Positions 40,437-51,500 of a stretch of DNA of 64,000 nucleotides are shown here, piece by piece. Every line of letters begins with the position of its first letter. Positions within the stretch are counted from its first letter, which is position 1. The stretch covers positions 18,628,029-18,692,028 of the forward strand of contig NC_042514.1 in the NCBI RefSeq assembly GCF_900963305.1, given 5' to 3'. The DNA is from Echeneis naucrates. Lineage: Eukaryota > Chordata > Actinopteri > Carangiformes > Echeneidae. A program made the position numbers and the translations under genes. Under the pieces are notes generated by a model. It saw only the letters and a list, made by a program, of their open reading frames with translations, did not search any database and had not been told where the DNA came from.

Positions 40437-40470
40437 TGTTTCCGCCCAGTTTCAAACTGGGGACCTTTCA
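40437..40470 (-). pseudogene. tRNA-Val 3' half fused to LINE
   Basis: The T loop is TTTGAAA. Same LINE junction. Confidence 0.82.
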
Positions 40471-40819
40471 CCACAGAGAAATGCTATCTAATCATAATCA
40501 GTCTGGATGGCATTACGTTGGCTTCCAGCTCCACTGTTAGAAACCTTGGTGGAACCTTTGACCAGGACATGTCCTTTGTCCCTCACATAAAAGAAGTCAG
40601 TAGGGCAGCTTTGTTCCACCTGAGAAACATCAGGAAAATCAGAGACATCCTCTCTCAGGATGATGCAGAAAAACTCGTCCATGCATTTGTAACTTTCAGT
40701 CTGGACTACTGTAACTCGTTACTATCTAGATGTCCAAACAAATCTCTTAAAGGCCTCTAGACCTGTTCTTCATGTAAAGTACCTTTATGTCACGTTGTTA
40801 TGATTTGGCGCAATACAAA
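40471..40819 (+). mobile_element. L2-type LINE fragment plus tail
   Basis: Open through NKSLKGL, then the tail. Confidence 0.8.
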
Positions 40820-40975
40820 GACCTGCCCCTCATGTAATTTTACTACGAAAATTGAAGCAGCTGAGAATGCAAGGCAAGAACCAAAAACATCGCTAAAGCC
40901 AATTTTTCTAATTGAATTAAGAGGTATGCCTTAACTAAAAAGAGATGCTGATTTATTTCCAATTGACAGCAAACA

Positions 40976-41048
40976 TGTTTCCCCCCAGTTTCGAACTGGG
41001 GACTTTCCGCGTGTTAGGCGAACGTGATGACCACTACACTACGGAAAC
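40976..41048 (-). tRNA. tRNA-Val (AAC)
   Basis: Last acceptor pair G-G. One anticodon-stem change (TTTCCGCG on the plus strand) not seen at 55,600. Confidence 0.8.
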
Positions 41049-41201
41049 CTGCACACGTCACCGCCTTCCCCTTGACAATGAAATGCCAGCGTTACTACAG
41101 CAATTACACAAACAAACAGCTGAAGCCAATTCTCTAATCAAAATCAGAGGTAGCAGTAACCAAACACACAGGTCCGGCTTGTGTCGAGCCAACAGCAAAC
41201 C

Positions 41202-41274
41202 TGTTTCTGCCCAGGTTCGAACTGGGGATCTTTCGCGTGTAAGGCGAACGTGATGACCACTACACTACAGAAAC
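41202..41274 (-). tRNA. tRNA-Val (TAC)
   Basis: All stems are perfect, discriminator A. Confidence 0.9.
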
Positions 41275-41626
41275 CTGAGCACAAGCTGCTCTGCCCCTTC
41301 TGTCAGGTTTAAGCCACCTAGAACATGATGAAACACAGGGAAGAAAGACAAAGGACAACAGCGCTCATTTTTACTTGCAAGGAGAACAGACAGAGATATG
41401 TTCAGTTACATTCTCTAACTATTCTGACGTATCTCTTCCGTTCTCCCCTCTTTATTTCCTTAGGGTGGTCCCTAGTTAGTATGATCTCAAGTCCTGTAAG
41501 AAAAACACAAGTTTCTGCATTCCTGCAGGGTTAGTAAAAGTACAAAAGATACTCATGAGAAGTCTTGAAGTAAAGTATCAGCTGATCTGTGACCTCTCTA
41601 CCTTTGTTAAGAAACACAGAAAGTTC
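41275..41626. repeat. Array spacer type X
   Basis: As at 1,039, with the CTATTCTGACG variant. Confidence 0.7.
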
Positions 41627-41699
41627 TGTTTCTGCCTAGTTTCGAACTGTGGACCTTTCGCGTGATAGGCTAACGTGATGACCACTACACTACAGAAAC
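41627..41699 (-). tRNA. Valine-body tRNA with ATC anticodon
   Basis: The loop is CTATCAC, the acceptor is perfect and the T stem has two mismatches. Confidence 0.65.
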
Positions 41700-41869
41700 C
41701 TGCGCAAGCAGCCCCTTCCCCTTGATGATGAAATGCCATTGTTACTACGAAAATTTAAGCAACTGAGAATGCAGGGCAAGAACCAAAAACATCGCGAAAG
41801 CCAATTCTCTAATTGAATTAAGAGGTATGCAGTAACTAAAAAGAAATGCTGCTCTGTTTCCAGCAAACA

Positions 41870-41942
41870 TGTTTCCGCCCAGTTTCGAACTGGGGACCTT
41901 TCGCGTGTTAGGCGAACGTGATGACCACTACACTACGGAAAC
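41870..41942 (-). tRNA. tRNA-Val (AAC)
   Basis: All stems are fully paired. Confidence 0.92.
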
Positions 41943-42001
41943 CCGCACAGGTCACCTCCTTCCGCTTATCAAGAATGCCATCATTACCACTGTTGCGATC
42001 G

Positions 42002-42210
42002 CCTCCCACGTGCTCTGAAAAGAACAATCGAGAATCCTACATCCTGAAGCCTGGGCCAGAGTTGTCTGCCTGTTTGAAAATGACGCCATGACCCCAGGAT
42101 CCACCCCTAGGGTATGGTTTTGAGTTTGAACAGTAGGGCATTTGCCAAACGCCAGTGCCCTCAGCAGGGATCCCCGATGACGTCACACAGGTAATAAAGA
42201 CGCTTCATGC
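42002..42210. repeat. CRE/AATAAA module, truncated
   Basis: TGACGTCA lies at 42,178-42,185. It joins array spacer at CTTCATG. Confidence 0.66.
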
Positions 42211-42323
42211 GACAATGCAAGGCAAGAACCAAAAACATCACTAAAGCCAATTTTTCTAATTGAATTAAGAGGTATGCCTTAACTAAAAAGAGATGCTGAT
42301 TTATTTCCAATTGACAGCAAACA

Positions 42324-42396
42324 TGTTTCCGCCCAGTTTCGAACTGGGGACTTTTCGCGTGTTAGGCGAACGTGATGACCACTACACTACAGAAAC
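42324..42396 (-). tRNA. tRNA-Val (AAC)
   Basis: One U-G in the acceptor, other stems perfect. Confidence 0.9.
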
Positions 42397-42549
42397 CTGC
42401 ACAGGTCACTGCCTTCCCCTTGACAATGAAATGCCAGCGTTACTACAGCAATTACACAAACAAACAGCTGAAGCCAATTCTCTAATCAAAATCAGAGGTA
42501 GCAGTAACCAAACACACAGGTCCGGCTTGTGTAGAGCCGACAGCAAACC

Positions 42550-42622
42550 TATTTCTGCCAAGGTTCGAACTGGGGATCTTTCGCGTGTAAGGCGAATGTG
42601 ATGACCACTACACTACAGAAAC
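42550..42622 (-). tRNA. tRNA-Val (TAC)
   Basis: Terminal G-U in the acceptor and one T-stem mismatch. Confidence 0.75.
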
Positions 42623-42974
42623 CTGAGCACAAGCTGCTCTGCCCCTTCTGTCAGGTTTAAGCCACCTAGAACATGATGAAACACAGGGAAGAAAGACAAA
42701 GGACAACAGCGCTCATTTTTACTTGCAAGGAGAACAGACAGAGATATGTTCAGTTACATTCTCTAACTGCTCTGACGTATCTCTTCCGTTCTCCCCTCTT
42801 TATTTCCTTAGGGTGGTCCCTAGTTAGTATGATCTCAAGTCCTGTAAGAAAAACACAAGTTTCTGCATTCCTGCAGGGTTAGTAAAAGTACAAAAGATAC
42901 TCATGAGAAGTCTTGAAGTAAAGTATCAGCTGATCTCTGACCTCTCTACCTTTGTTAAGAAACACAGAAAGTTC
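42623..42974. repeat. Array spacer type X
   Basis: As at 1,039. No gene is seen. Confidence 0.7.
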
Positions 42975-43047
42975 TGTTTCTGCCTAGTTTCAAACTGTGG
43001 ACCTTTCGCGTGATAGGCTAACGTGATGGCCACTACACTACAGAAAC
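42975..43047 (-). tRNA. Valine-body tRNA with ATC anticodon
   Basis: The loop is CTATCAC. T loop TTTGAAA and two T-stem mismatches make it likely inactive. Confidence 0.55.
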
Positions 43048-43223
43048 CTGCACAAGCAGCCCTTCCCCTTGATGATGAAATGCCATCGTTACTACGAAAA
43101 TTTAAGCAACTGAGAATGCAGGGCAAGAACCAAAAACATCGCGAAAGCCAATTCTCTAATTGAATTAAGAGGTATGCAGTAACTAAAAAGAGATGCTGAT
43201 TTATTTCCAGCTGACAGCAAACA

Positions 43224-43296
43224 TGTTTCCGCCCAGTTTCGAACTGGGGACCTTTCGCGTGTTAGGCGAACGTGATGACCACTACACTATGGAAAC
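43224..43296 (-). tRNA. tRNA-Val (AAC)
   Basis: One mismatch at the last acceptor pair (5' GTTTCCA). Confidence 0.85.
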
Positions 43297-43357
43297 CCGC
43301 ACAGGTCACCTCCTTCCGCTTATCAAGAAATGCCATCATTACCACTGTTGCGATCGG

Positions 43358-44245
43358 CTCCCACGTGCTCTGAAAAGAACAATCGAGAATCCTACATCCT
43401 GAAGCCTGGGCCAGAGTTGTCTGCCTGTTTGAAAATGACGCCATGACCCCAGGATCCACCCCTAGGGTATGGTTTTGAGTTTGAACAGGAGGGCATTTGC
43501 CAAACGCCAGCGCCCTCAGCAGGGATCCCCGATGACGTCACACAGGTAATAAAGACGCTTCATGGCTCTTGATCTTCGCTTTTTCCCAGTGCCCCGGGAC
43601 AGCTGTCCCAGCTTTTCTCTGGACCTCTCCAATGATATTCTAATTGCTTCAGACAATGGATCAGCCTCCATACTTCTCCTTTCGGATCTTAGTGCTGCTT
43701 TCGACACCATAGATCACAATATTTTACTACAGAGACTGGAACATGAAATTAGGATTAAAGGAACTGCACTCAGGTGGTTCAAATCCTATTTATCAGATAG
43801 ACATCAGTTTGTTCATGTTCACAACAGCTCCTCCTCATGCACTGCAGTCAGTTATGGAGTCCCACAGGTTTGGGTACTTGGACCAATCGTCTTTACGCTT
43901 CATCTAGGCACCAAATGCCATCTTTACTACCGCAATTACACAATGAATTGACCAAACAAACAGTTGAAGCCAACATTTTCTATTCTAATTCAGAGGTAGC
44001 ACTTACCAAATACACAGGTCATACTCGCTCCACGGCTCTCGATCTTCGCTGTTTCCCAGTGCCCCGGTTGTGGGAGAGAGCTGTTCCAGCTTTCGTCTGG
44101 ACCTCTGATTGTTGCATCACCGAAATTTGCTCTTCCTACGAATAGACGCAGATACTGGCAGGTCTACTCACGAGAAGTCTTGAAGTGAAGCATCAGCTGA
44201 TCTCTGACCTCTCTGCCGTTGTTGAAAAAGAATAACTGAAAACAC
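43358..44245 (+). mobile_element. Mosaic block: CRE module, L2 RT fragment, module-tail copy
   Basis: The CRE is at 43,533-43,540. The LINE frame ([15 protein letters not shown] to GVPQVWVLGPIVF) is open over 43,562-43,951. Confidence 0.75.
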
Positions 44246-44318
44246 AGTTTCTGCCCAGTTTCGAACAGGGGACCTTTCGCGTGTGAGGCGAACGTGATGA
44301 CCACTACACTACAGAAAC
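44246..44318 (-). tRNA. tRNA-Val (CAC)
   Basis: One T-stem mismatch, discriminator U. Confidence 0.82.
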
Positions 44319-44435
44319 CTGCACAGGACACCCTCTTCCCCTTGATGATGAAATGCCATCGTTAATACGAAAATTGAAGCAACTGAGAATGCAAGGCAGG
44401 AACCAAAAACATCTGTTTCCAGCTGACAGCAAACA

Positions 44436-44508
44436 TGTTTCCGCCCAGTTTCGAACTGGGGACCTTTCGCGAGTTAGGCGAACGTGATGACCACTACACT
44501 ACGGAAAC
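44436..44508 (-). tRNA. tRNA-Val (AAC)
   Basis: All stems pair. The loop CTAACTC has U at position 37-38 instead of AC. Confidence 0.85.
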
Positions 44509-44568
44509 CCGCACAGGTCACCTTCTTCCGCTTATCAAGAAATGCCATCATTACCACTGTTGCGATAG

Positions 44569-44834
44569 CCTCCCACGTGCTCTGAAAATAACAATCGAGA
44601 ATCCTACATCCTGAATCCTGGGCCAGAGTTGTCTACCTGTTTGAAAATGGCGCCATGACCCCAGGATCCACCCCTAGGGTATGGTTTTGAGTTTGAACAG
44701 GAGGGCATTTGCCAAACGCCAGCGCCCTCAGCAGGGATCCCCGATGACGTCACACAGGTAATAAAGACGCTTCATGGCTCTTGATCTTCGCTTTTTCCCA
44801 GTGCCCCAGTTGTGGTAGAGAGCTGTCCCAGCTT
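44569..44834. repeat. CRE/AATAAA module
   Basis: TGACGTCA lies at 44,745-44,752. Confidence 0.7.
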
Positions 44835-45298
44835 TCGAGTAGCAGCAGCGGTGTCCCTGACACCAGAACAATTGCAGTGGTATCAGATGTCGGAAGAGGC
44901 CGTCCCACAAGTGTCTCTGGCTTTACATCCTAAACATCAGGCTAAAGAATTGGGTGGGATGGTAAAACTAGCATTAGCACAGGATGATTGGGTTATCACG
45001 GACATTCGCGGAGTACTTTATTCGGCTAGAGCCAACATATACTCAATTCAAGTAGAAGCCGTAGATAGCTCAGTTCTGGAGGAGGCCCAGGTCTCCCGGT
45101 TTCACGGTCTATCATTGACTCTCTACCAGAGTCCCTCTGGGCGCAGGGCCCGACAGAAGTGCGACTGGTGCAATGTGAACCATTAACTTTTGAGGTGAAC
45201 ACCTCTGATCCAGTGTGGATCAATCAGTACCCCCACAAGCCCCAAGCAGAGGAGGGCATCGCAGACACCATTCAGGGCCTCATATCACAGGGCGTATG
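44835..45298 (+). mobile_element. Fossil retrovirus-like pol fragment
   Basis: Broken passenger copy. Confidence 0.62.
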
Positions 45299-45344
45299 AT
45301 CTCTGACCTCTCTGCCGTTGTTGAAAAAGAATAACTGAAAACAC

Positions 45345-45417
45345 AGTTTCTGCCCAGTTTCAAACTGGGGATCTTTCGCCTGTAATGCAAACGTGATGAC
45401 CGATACACTACGGAAAG
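45345..45417 (-). pseudogene. tRNA-Val-like (TAC), degenerate
   Basis: Acceptor with two mismatches, T loop TTTGAAA, loop ATTACAG. Confidence 0.65.
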
Positions 45418-45590
45418 CTGCACTGGACACTCCCTTCCCCTTGACGATGAAATGCCATCGTTTCTTCGAATATTGCTGACAATGCAAGGGAAGAACCAAA
45501 AACATCGCTAAAGGCAATTCTTTAATCGAATTAAGAGGTAAGCATTAACTGGAAAAAAGACGCTGATTTATTTCCAGCTGACAGCAAAGA

Positions 45591-45663
45591 TGTTTCCGCC
45601 CAGTTTCGAACTGGGGACCTTTCGCGTGTGAGGCAAACTTGATGACCACAACACTACAGAAAC
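45591..45663 (-). tRNA. tRNA-Val (CAC), degenerate
   Basis: Acceptor has one U-G. Box A is TAGTGTTGTGG and the D stem is weakened. Confidence 0.6.
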
Positions 45664-45885
45664 CGGAATGCAAGCTGCTCCGCCCCTTCCAATCTAATGA
45701 TTTCTGACGTGAACAGGTACTTTCATAAAAGCTGCATTTGCTCTTCCAGTTGCATCACCGAAATTTGGTCTTCCGAAGAATAGATGCAGATACTGGCAGG
45801 TATACTGACGAGAAGTCTTGAAGTGAAGCATCAGCTGACCACTGACCTCTCTGCATTCGTTGAAAAAAAAAAAAAAATTAAGTTG

Positions 45886-45958
45886 TGTTTCTGCCCAGTT
45901 TCGAAATGGGGACCTTTCGCGTATGAGGTAAACGTGACGACCACTACACTACAGAAAC
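45886..45958 (-). tRNA. Valine-body tRNA with CAT (Met) anticodon
   Basis: The loop is CTCATAC. The acceptor is perfect, with one anticodon-stem and one T-stem mismatch and T loop TTCGAAA. A run of 14 T lies downstream. Confidence 0.7.
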
Positions 45959-46095
45959 CTGCCCCGGGCACGCCCTTCCCATTGACGATGAAATGCCATC
46001 GTTACTTCAAATATTGAAGTCGCTGAGAATGCAAGCAACGCATCAAAAACATCGCGAAAGCAAATGCTCTAATCGAATTAAGAGGTATGCCTTCA

Positions 46096-46279
46096 CTTCG
46101 CTACTTGGACCAATCCTCTTTACTGTACTACTACTGTACTACTGGACTACTGTAACTCGTTACTATCTAGATGTCCAAACAAATCTCTGAAAGGCCTCTA
46201 GACCTGCTCTTCATGTAAAGTACCTTTACTTTTTGGTACAGTGATGTAAAGGATGTAAAGTACCTTTACATGAAGAGCA
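46096..46279 (+). mobile_element. L2 LINE fragments with inverted tail
   Basis: Inverted-repeat arms span 46,206-46,278, about 22 of 24 positions paired, around a 25-nt centre. Confidence 0.72.
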
Positions 46280-46367
46280 TCAGCTGACCACTGACCTCTC
46301 TGCATTTGTTGAAAAAAAAAAAAAAAATTCCACCTTCCAGGTGGAAGGAAGCAAGACTTGGTATCAC

Positions 46368-46724
46368 CTAAATCACTGTACCAAAAAGGTTCCGAAAGAC
46401 AAAAAGGGCATTATAAAACTGAGAGAGAACGATGAGGAGAATGACTGTGTGGTGCAAACTAGTGACAAGCACTCTCTTGTTAATGTCACTAGGCTGCCAA
46501 GTGTCCAAGCTCTCCTTAACTGCACAGGCTTCTCTCGATGCCCTGTTTCCTCCTATTTTTCTCACTGGTGCCATGCATTTCCCGAAGTCCTCTGCCTCTT
46601 CCAGCAGCCACACTGTTTCAGTTGGGGCAAGGAGGAAATTATGCAGGATGCATGCTGCCATCGCAAGCGTGTCCACGTGCAGTTCCCAGGCAATTTTGGA
46701 AGTTCCACTTCGCCCGGAAGCGTT
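46368..46724 (-). pseudogene. Harbinger transposase, C-terminal fragment
   Basis: DTLAMAACILHNFLL and GGNRASREACAVKESL are present. It is identical in layout to 61,288. Confidence 0.63.
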
Positions 46725-47013
46725 GTGCTATCTCAATCATGTCTTTCCTTTTGCCCCACCTAAACCCGAGAAGGTCTGACTGAAATTCTTCTTTTTCTTT
46801 AATTATATAACATTATTGATTGTAATATCTTTACATTCTATGTGCAAAGTTCCAATGAGGTAATAGATCATTCTTGTGTCCGTGACACCAATGTTGTTTG
46901 TGTTTGTTTTGTATTTCGAAAAGCAACGTGAGCGTTGCTTTTGCAGAGGAGAGATCTTCTACAAAAGTGTCGGCATGTGCCTCTGTTGATCTGGCTCTGC
47001 CCACTGCATCAGT

Positions 47014-47355
47014 GTGACGGTCTGTTTCTCCCGCTCCAAGCCTATCTATAGCACAGACTGTTTCCGTAGCAGAGTCTGTACTGGGGCCGACTACATCTGG
47101 CGAGAGATACAGGCCCCACAGGTCCTGGAGCCCAAGAGAGAGGTGGGGGCTTGCACCAGCCCAAGAAGGAGCCACAGACAACAGCAGACCTCTGATTTGG
47201 AAGACCGTCTTTTATCAATTCTAGAAGAGCCAAATATGAAACCTGACAGTAAGCTCGATGAGTGTTATCACTTCTCACTGAGCCTCATCCCACAACTGGA
47301 CCAAAACAGGAGGCGGCAGGCAATAATTGGCATTTTAACTTGCTGCATGACATAG
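47014..47355 (+). pseudogene. BESS-type accessory protein, C-terminal fragment
   Basis: Same 113-codon frame as at 8,060. Confidence 0.55.
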
Positions 47356-47592
47356 AGAGCAGCACCGCTTCAATGCAGCAGTCAAGAAAGCAACAAAACT
47401 GCACCTGACCTCAATATCCCTCACACCCCGCTCCTTCCGATGAAATGATTTCTGACATGCATCGGTGCTTTCATGAAAGCTGCGCTTGCCCTTATCGGTG
47501 CATAACCAAAAACCTGATCTCTAAACTGACAGATGTAGATATTGGCCAGTAAATGAAGGAGGAATCTGGAAATGAAACATTACATGATCTCT

Positions 47593-47634
47593 GTTGCGTG
47601 TTAAGCAAACGTGATGACCACTACACTACGCAAT
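47593..47634 (-). pseudogene. tRNA-Val 5' half
   Basis: Copy of 17,520. Confidence 0.8.
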
Positions 47635-47828
47635 CCTGCAAGGGTTATGCAATTCCCCTTCTGAAGAAATACCATCATTACTACGGAACGTCCAGAAAGC
47701 AAAAATGCAAGTGATGCAGCAAACACAGAGCTGAAGCCAATTCTCTACTCTAATGCAGAGGTAGTCCTTACCAAATACACAGATTCTGCTCTCCTGCATT
47801 TCCCCATAATCAAAGGCAACAGCCAATC

Positions 47829-47901
47829 TGTTTCTGCCCAGGTTCAAAATGAGGCTCTTTCACGTGTTAGGCAAACGTGATAACCACTACACTACGGAAA
47901 C
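47829..47901 (-). pseudogene. tRNA-Val (AAC) pseudogene
   Basis: Broken T arm, as at 8,875. Confidence 0.75.
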
Positions 47902-48102
47902 CTGCACAGGGTGTTCCTTTCTCCTTTGCGATGAAATGCCATCGTTACGACAGCAATTACAGAAGCTGAGGATGCAAGCAATGGACCAAACAAACAGCTG
48001 AAGCTAATTCTCCAATCTAAATCAGAGATAGCTCTTACCAAATACACAGGTGTGGCTCTCCTGCATTTTTTTTTTTTCAATTTTTAGAGCCGACAGCAAA
48101 TC

Positions 48103-48175
48103 TGTGCCTGCCCAGGTTCGAACTGGGGAGCTTTCACGTGTAAGGCGAACATGATGACCAATACACCACAGAAAC
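48103..48175 (-). pseudogene. tRNA-Val (TAC) pseudogene
   Basis: Acceptor 3' strand CAGGCAC mispairs and box A reads TGGTGTATTGG. This is the clean version of 18,030. Confidence 0.7.
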
Positions 48176-48592
48176 CTGAACACAAGCGACTCCGCCCCTT
48201 CCAATCTAAACTGAACAGGTACTTTCATAAAAGCTGCTTTTGCTCTTATTGTTGCATCACTGAAATTTGGTCTTCCTACAAATAGATGTAGATACTGGCA
48301 GGTATCCTCACGAGAAGTCTTGAATTGAAGAATCAGATGATCTCTGACATCGTTACTTTGAATATTGAAGTAGCTGAGAATGCAAGCAAAGCACCAAAAA
48401 CATCGCTAAAGCCAATTCTCGAATTGAATTAAGAGGTATGCATTAACTAAAAACAGACGCTGCATTACTACAGCAATTACACAAAGAAAACAGCTGACGC
48501 AAATTCTCTAATCTAAATCAGAGGTGGCACTTACCAAATACACAGGTCCAGCTTGTCTGCATTTTTCCCATATTTAGAGCCGACAGCAAATC
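48176..48592. repeat. Array spacer type W
   Basis: Two joined spacer pieces without a tRNA. Confidence 0.6.
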
Positions 48593-48665
48593 TGTTTCCG
48601 CCCAGGTTCGAACTGGGGATCTTTCACGTGTAAGGCAAACATGATGACCACTACACTACGGAAAC
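48593..48665 (-). tRNA. tRNA-Val (TAC)
   Basis: The acceptor and T stem are perfect. The anticodon stem has one mismatch and one G-U (TTTGC/GTGAA). Confidence 0.82.
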
Positions 48666-49245
48666 CTGAACACAAGCTCCTCCGCCCCTTCTGTCAGGTT
48701 TAAGCCACCTAGAAAATTATTAAACTAGTTACAGGACGTTGCAGCTCTAAAGGGCGGGGAAATACACAGCTGCAACGTAGTAGATGAATAGTTGCTTGTT
48801 GAATAATCATATTCACGTTACGCCTCTGAAACATGACACACGAACACTTTGAGGAGCTAGTTCATAACCGAAGTAATCTGGTTTCAGCCTCCTCCTGTTT
48901 TCATGTTCCTCTTCGAAGGTCGTTGCTTATCTTCCGGAGGTATGATCTCAGTTCCTGTAAGAAAAACACAAGTTTCTGCATTCCTGCAGGGTTAGTAAAA
49001 GTAGAGCAATACTGTGATAATCATTTTATGTATTTTTATTCTAACACCTTCCAATCTAATGATTTCTGACGTGAACGGGTACTTTCATAAAAGCTGCATT
49101 TATTCTTATTGTTGCATCACCGAAATTTGGTCTTCCTACGAATAGATGCAGATACTGTCAGGTATACTCATGAGAAGTCTTGAAGTGAAGCATCAGCTGA
49201 CCACTGACCTCTCTGCATTCGTTGAAAAAAAAAACAAAGAAGTTG
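48666..49245. repeat. Array spacer type Y with hairpin
   Basis: The hairpin is at 48,736-48,778. A 78-codon frame at 48,833-49,069 is unrecognised. Confidence 0.7.
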
Positions 49246-49318
49246 TGTTTTTGCCCAGTTTCGAACTGGGGACCTTTCGCGTATTAGGCCAACGTGATGA
49301 CCACTATACTACAGAAAC
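49246..49318 (-). tRNA. Valine-body tRNA with AAT anticodon, unit-junction hybrid
   Basis: The body matches 34,624, but the sequence before it on the plus strand (GAAAAAAAAAACAAAGAAG) matches that before 19,175. It is the seam of the 14.62-kb duplication. Confidence 0.75.
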
Positions 49319-49496
49319 GTGCACGGGCCAGCCCCTTCCCCTTGATGATGAAATGCCATCGTTACTACGAAAATTTAAGCAACTGAGAATGCAAGGCAAG
49401 AACCAAAAACATCGCGAAAGCCAATTCTCTAATTGAATTAAGAGGTATGCAGTAACTAAAAAGAAATGCTGCTCTGTTTCCAGCTGACAGCAAACA

Positions 49497-49530
49497 TGCT
49501 TCCGCCCAGTTTCGAACTGGGGACCTTTCA
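49497..49530 (-). pseudogene. tRNA-Val 3' half fused to LINE
   Basis: Copy of 34,875. Confidence 0.82.
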
Positions 49531-49879
49531 CCACAGAGAAATGCTATCTAATCATAATCAGTCTGGATGGCATTACGTTGGCTTCCAGCTCCACTGTAAG
49601 AAACCTTGGTGGAACCTTTGACCAGGACATGTCCTTTGTCCCTCACATAAAAGAAGTCAGTAGGGCAGCTTTGTTCCACCTGAGAAACATCAGGAAAATC
49701 AGAGACATCCTCTCTCAGGATGATGCAGAAAAACTCGTCCATGCATTTGTAACTTTCAGTCTGGACTACTGTAACTCGTTACTATCTAGATGTCCAAACA
49801 AATCTCTGAAAGGCCTCTAGACCTGCTATTCATGTAAAGTACCTTGATGTCACGTTGTTATGATTTGGCGCAATACAAA
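49531..49879 (+). mobile_element. L2-type LINE fragment plus tail
   Basis: Copy of 34,910. Confidence 0.8.
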
Positions 49880-50035
49880 GACCTGCCCCTCATGTAATTT
49901 TACTACGAAAATTGAAGCAGCTGAGAATGCAAGGCAAGAACCAAAAACATCGCTAAAGGCAATTCTTTAATCGAATAAAGAGGTATGCATTAACTGGAAA
50001 AAAGACGCTGATTTATTTCCAGCTGACAGCAAAGA

Positions 50036-50108
50036 TGTTTCCGCCCAGTTTCGAACTGGGGACCTTTCACGTGTTAGGCGAACGTGATGACCACTACACT
50101 ACTGAAAC
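50036..50108 (-). tRNA. tRNA-Val (AAC)
   Basis: Copy of 35,414, one acceptor mismatch. Confidence 0.78.
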
Positions 50109-50328
50109 CTGAATACAAGCGGCTCCGCCCCTTCCAATCTAATGATTTCTGACGTGAACAGGTACTTTCATAAAAGCTGCATTTGCTCTTCCAGTTGCAT
50201 CACCGAAATTTGGTCTTCCTAAGAATAGATGCAGATACTGGCAGGTATATTCAATAAAAGTCTTGAAGTGAAGCATCAGCTGACCTCTGACCTCTCTGCC
50301 TTTGTTGAAAAAGAATTACAGAAAATAC

Positions 50329-50401
50329 TGTTCCTGCACAGTTTCGAACTGGGGACCTTCCGCGTGTGAGGCGAACATGATGACCACTACACTACAGAAA
50401 C
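50329..50401 (-). tRNA. tRNA-Val (CAC)
   Basis: Copy of 35,706, one T-stem mismatch. Confidence 0.8.
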
Positions 50402-50518
50402 CTGCACAGGCCAGCCCCTTCCCCTTGATGATGAAATGCCATCGTTAATACGAAAATTGAAGCAACTGAGAATGCAAGGCAGGAACCAAAAACATCTGTT
50501 TCCAGTTGACTGCAAACA

Positions 50519-50591
50519 TGTTTCCGCCCAGTTTTAAACTGGGGACCTTTCGCGTGTTAGGCGAACGTGATGACCACTACACTACGGAAAC
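50519..50591 (-). tRNA. tRNA-Val (AAC)
   Basis: Copy of 35,896, but the T loop is TTTAAAA, so box B is lost in this copy only. Confidence 0.72.
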
Positions 50592-50651
50592 CCGCACAGG
50601 TCACCTCCTTCCGCTTATCAAGAAATGCCATCATTACCACTGTTGCGATAG

Positions 50652-50917
50652 CCTCCCACGTGCTCTGAAAAGAACAATCGAGAATCCTACATCCTGAAGC
50701 CTGGGCCAGAGTTGTCTACCTGTTTTAAAATGGCGCCATGACCCCAGGATCCACCCCTAGGGTATGGTTTTGAGTTTGAACAGGAGGGCATTTGCCAAAC
50801 GCCAGCGCCCTCAGCAGGGATCCCCGATGACATCACACAGGTAATAAAAACGCTTCATGGCTCTTGATCTTCGCTTTTTCCCAGTGCCCCAGTTGTGGTA
50901 GAGAGCTGTCCCAGCTT
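50652..50917. repeat. Module with altered CRE
   Basis: TGACATCA lies at 50,828-50,835. Confidence 0.68.
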
Positions 50918-51381
50918 TCGAGTAGCAGCAGCGGTGTCCCTGACACCAGAACAATTGCAGTGGTATCAGATGTCGGAAGAGGCCGTCCCACAAGTGTCTC
51001 TGGCTTTACATCCTAAACATCAGGTTAAAGAATTGGGTGGGATGGTAAAACTAGCATTAGCACAGGATGATTGGGTTATCACGGACATTCGCGGAGTACT
51101 TTATTCGGCTAGAGCCAACATATACTCAATTCAAGTAGAAGCCGTAGATAGCTCAGTTCTGGAGGAGGCCCAGGTCTCTCGGTTTCAGGGTCTATCATTG
51201 ACTCTCTACCAGAGTCCCTATGGGCGCAGGGCCCAACAGAAGTGGGACTGGTGCAATGTGAACCATTAACTTTTGAGGTGAACACCTCTGATCCAGTGTG
51301 GATCAATCAGTACCCCCACAAGCCCCAAGCAGAGGAGGGCATCGCAGACACCATTCAGGGCCTCATATCACAGGGCGTATG
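50918..51381 (+). mobile_element. Fossil retrovirus-like pol fragment
   Basis: Broken passenger copy of 36,295. Confidence 0.62.
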
Positions 51382-51427
51382 ATCTCTGACCTCTCTGCCG
51401 TTGTTGAAAAAGAATAAGTGAAAACAC

Positions 51428-51500
51428 AGTTTCTGCCCAGTTTCGAACTGGGGACCTTTCGCGTGTGAGGCGAACGTGATGACCACTACACTACAGAAAC
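51428..51500 (-). tRNA. tRNA-Val (CAC)
   Basis: Copy of 36,805, all stems perfect. Confidence 0.9.

Larger units (their letters stand above)
46330..47423. mobile_element. Harbinger (PIF) DNA transposon remnant
   Basis: Third copy. Its left edge is cut by the 295-bp deletion that also removed the tRNA seen at 60,961. Confidence 0.65.

Noticed and set aside
45886-45958. A true methionine tRNA
   Set aside because: The whole body outside the anticodon is valine-type, and the start of the acceptor lacks Met features. It is treated as an anticodon variant.
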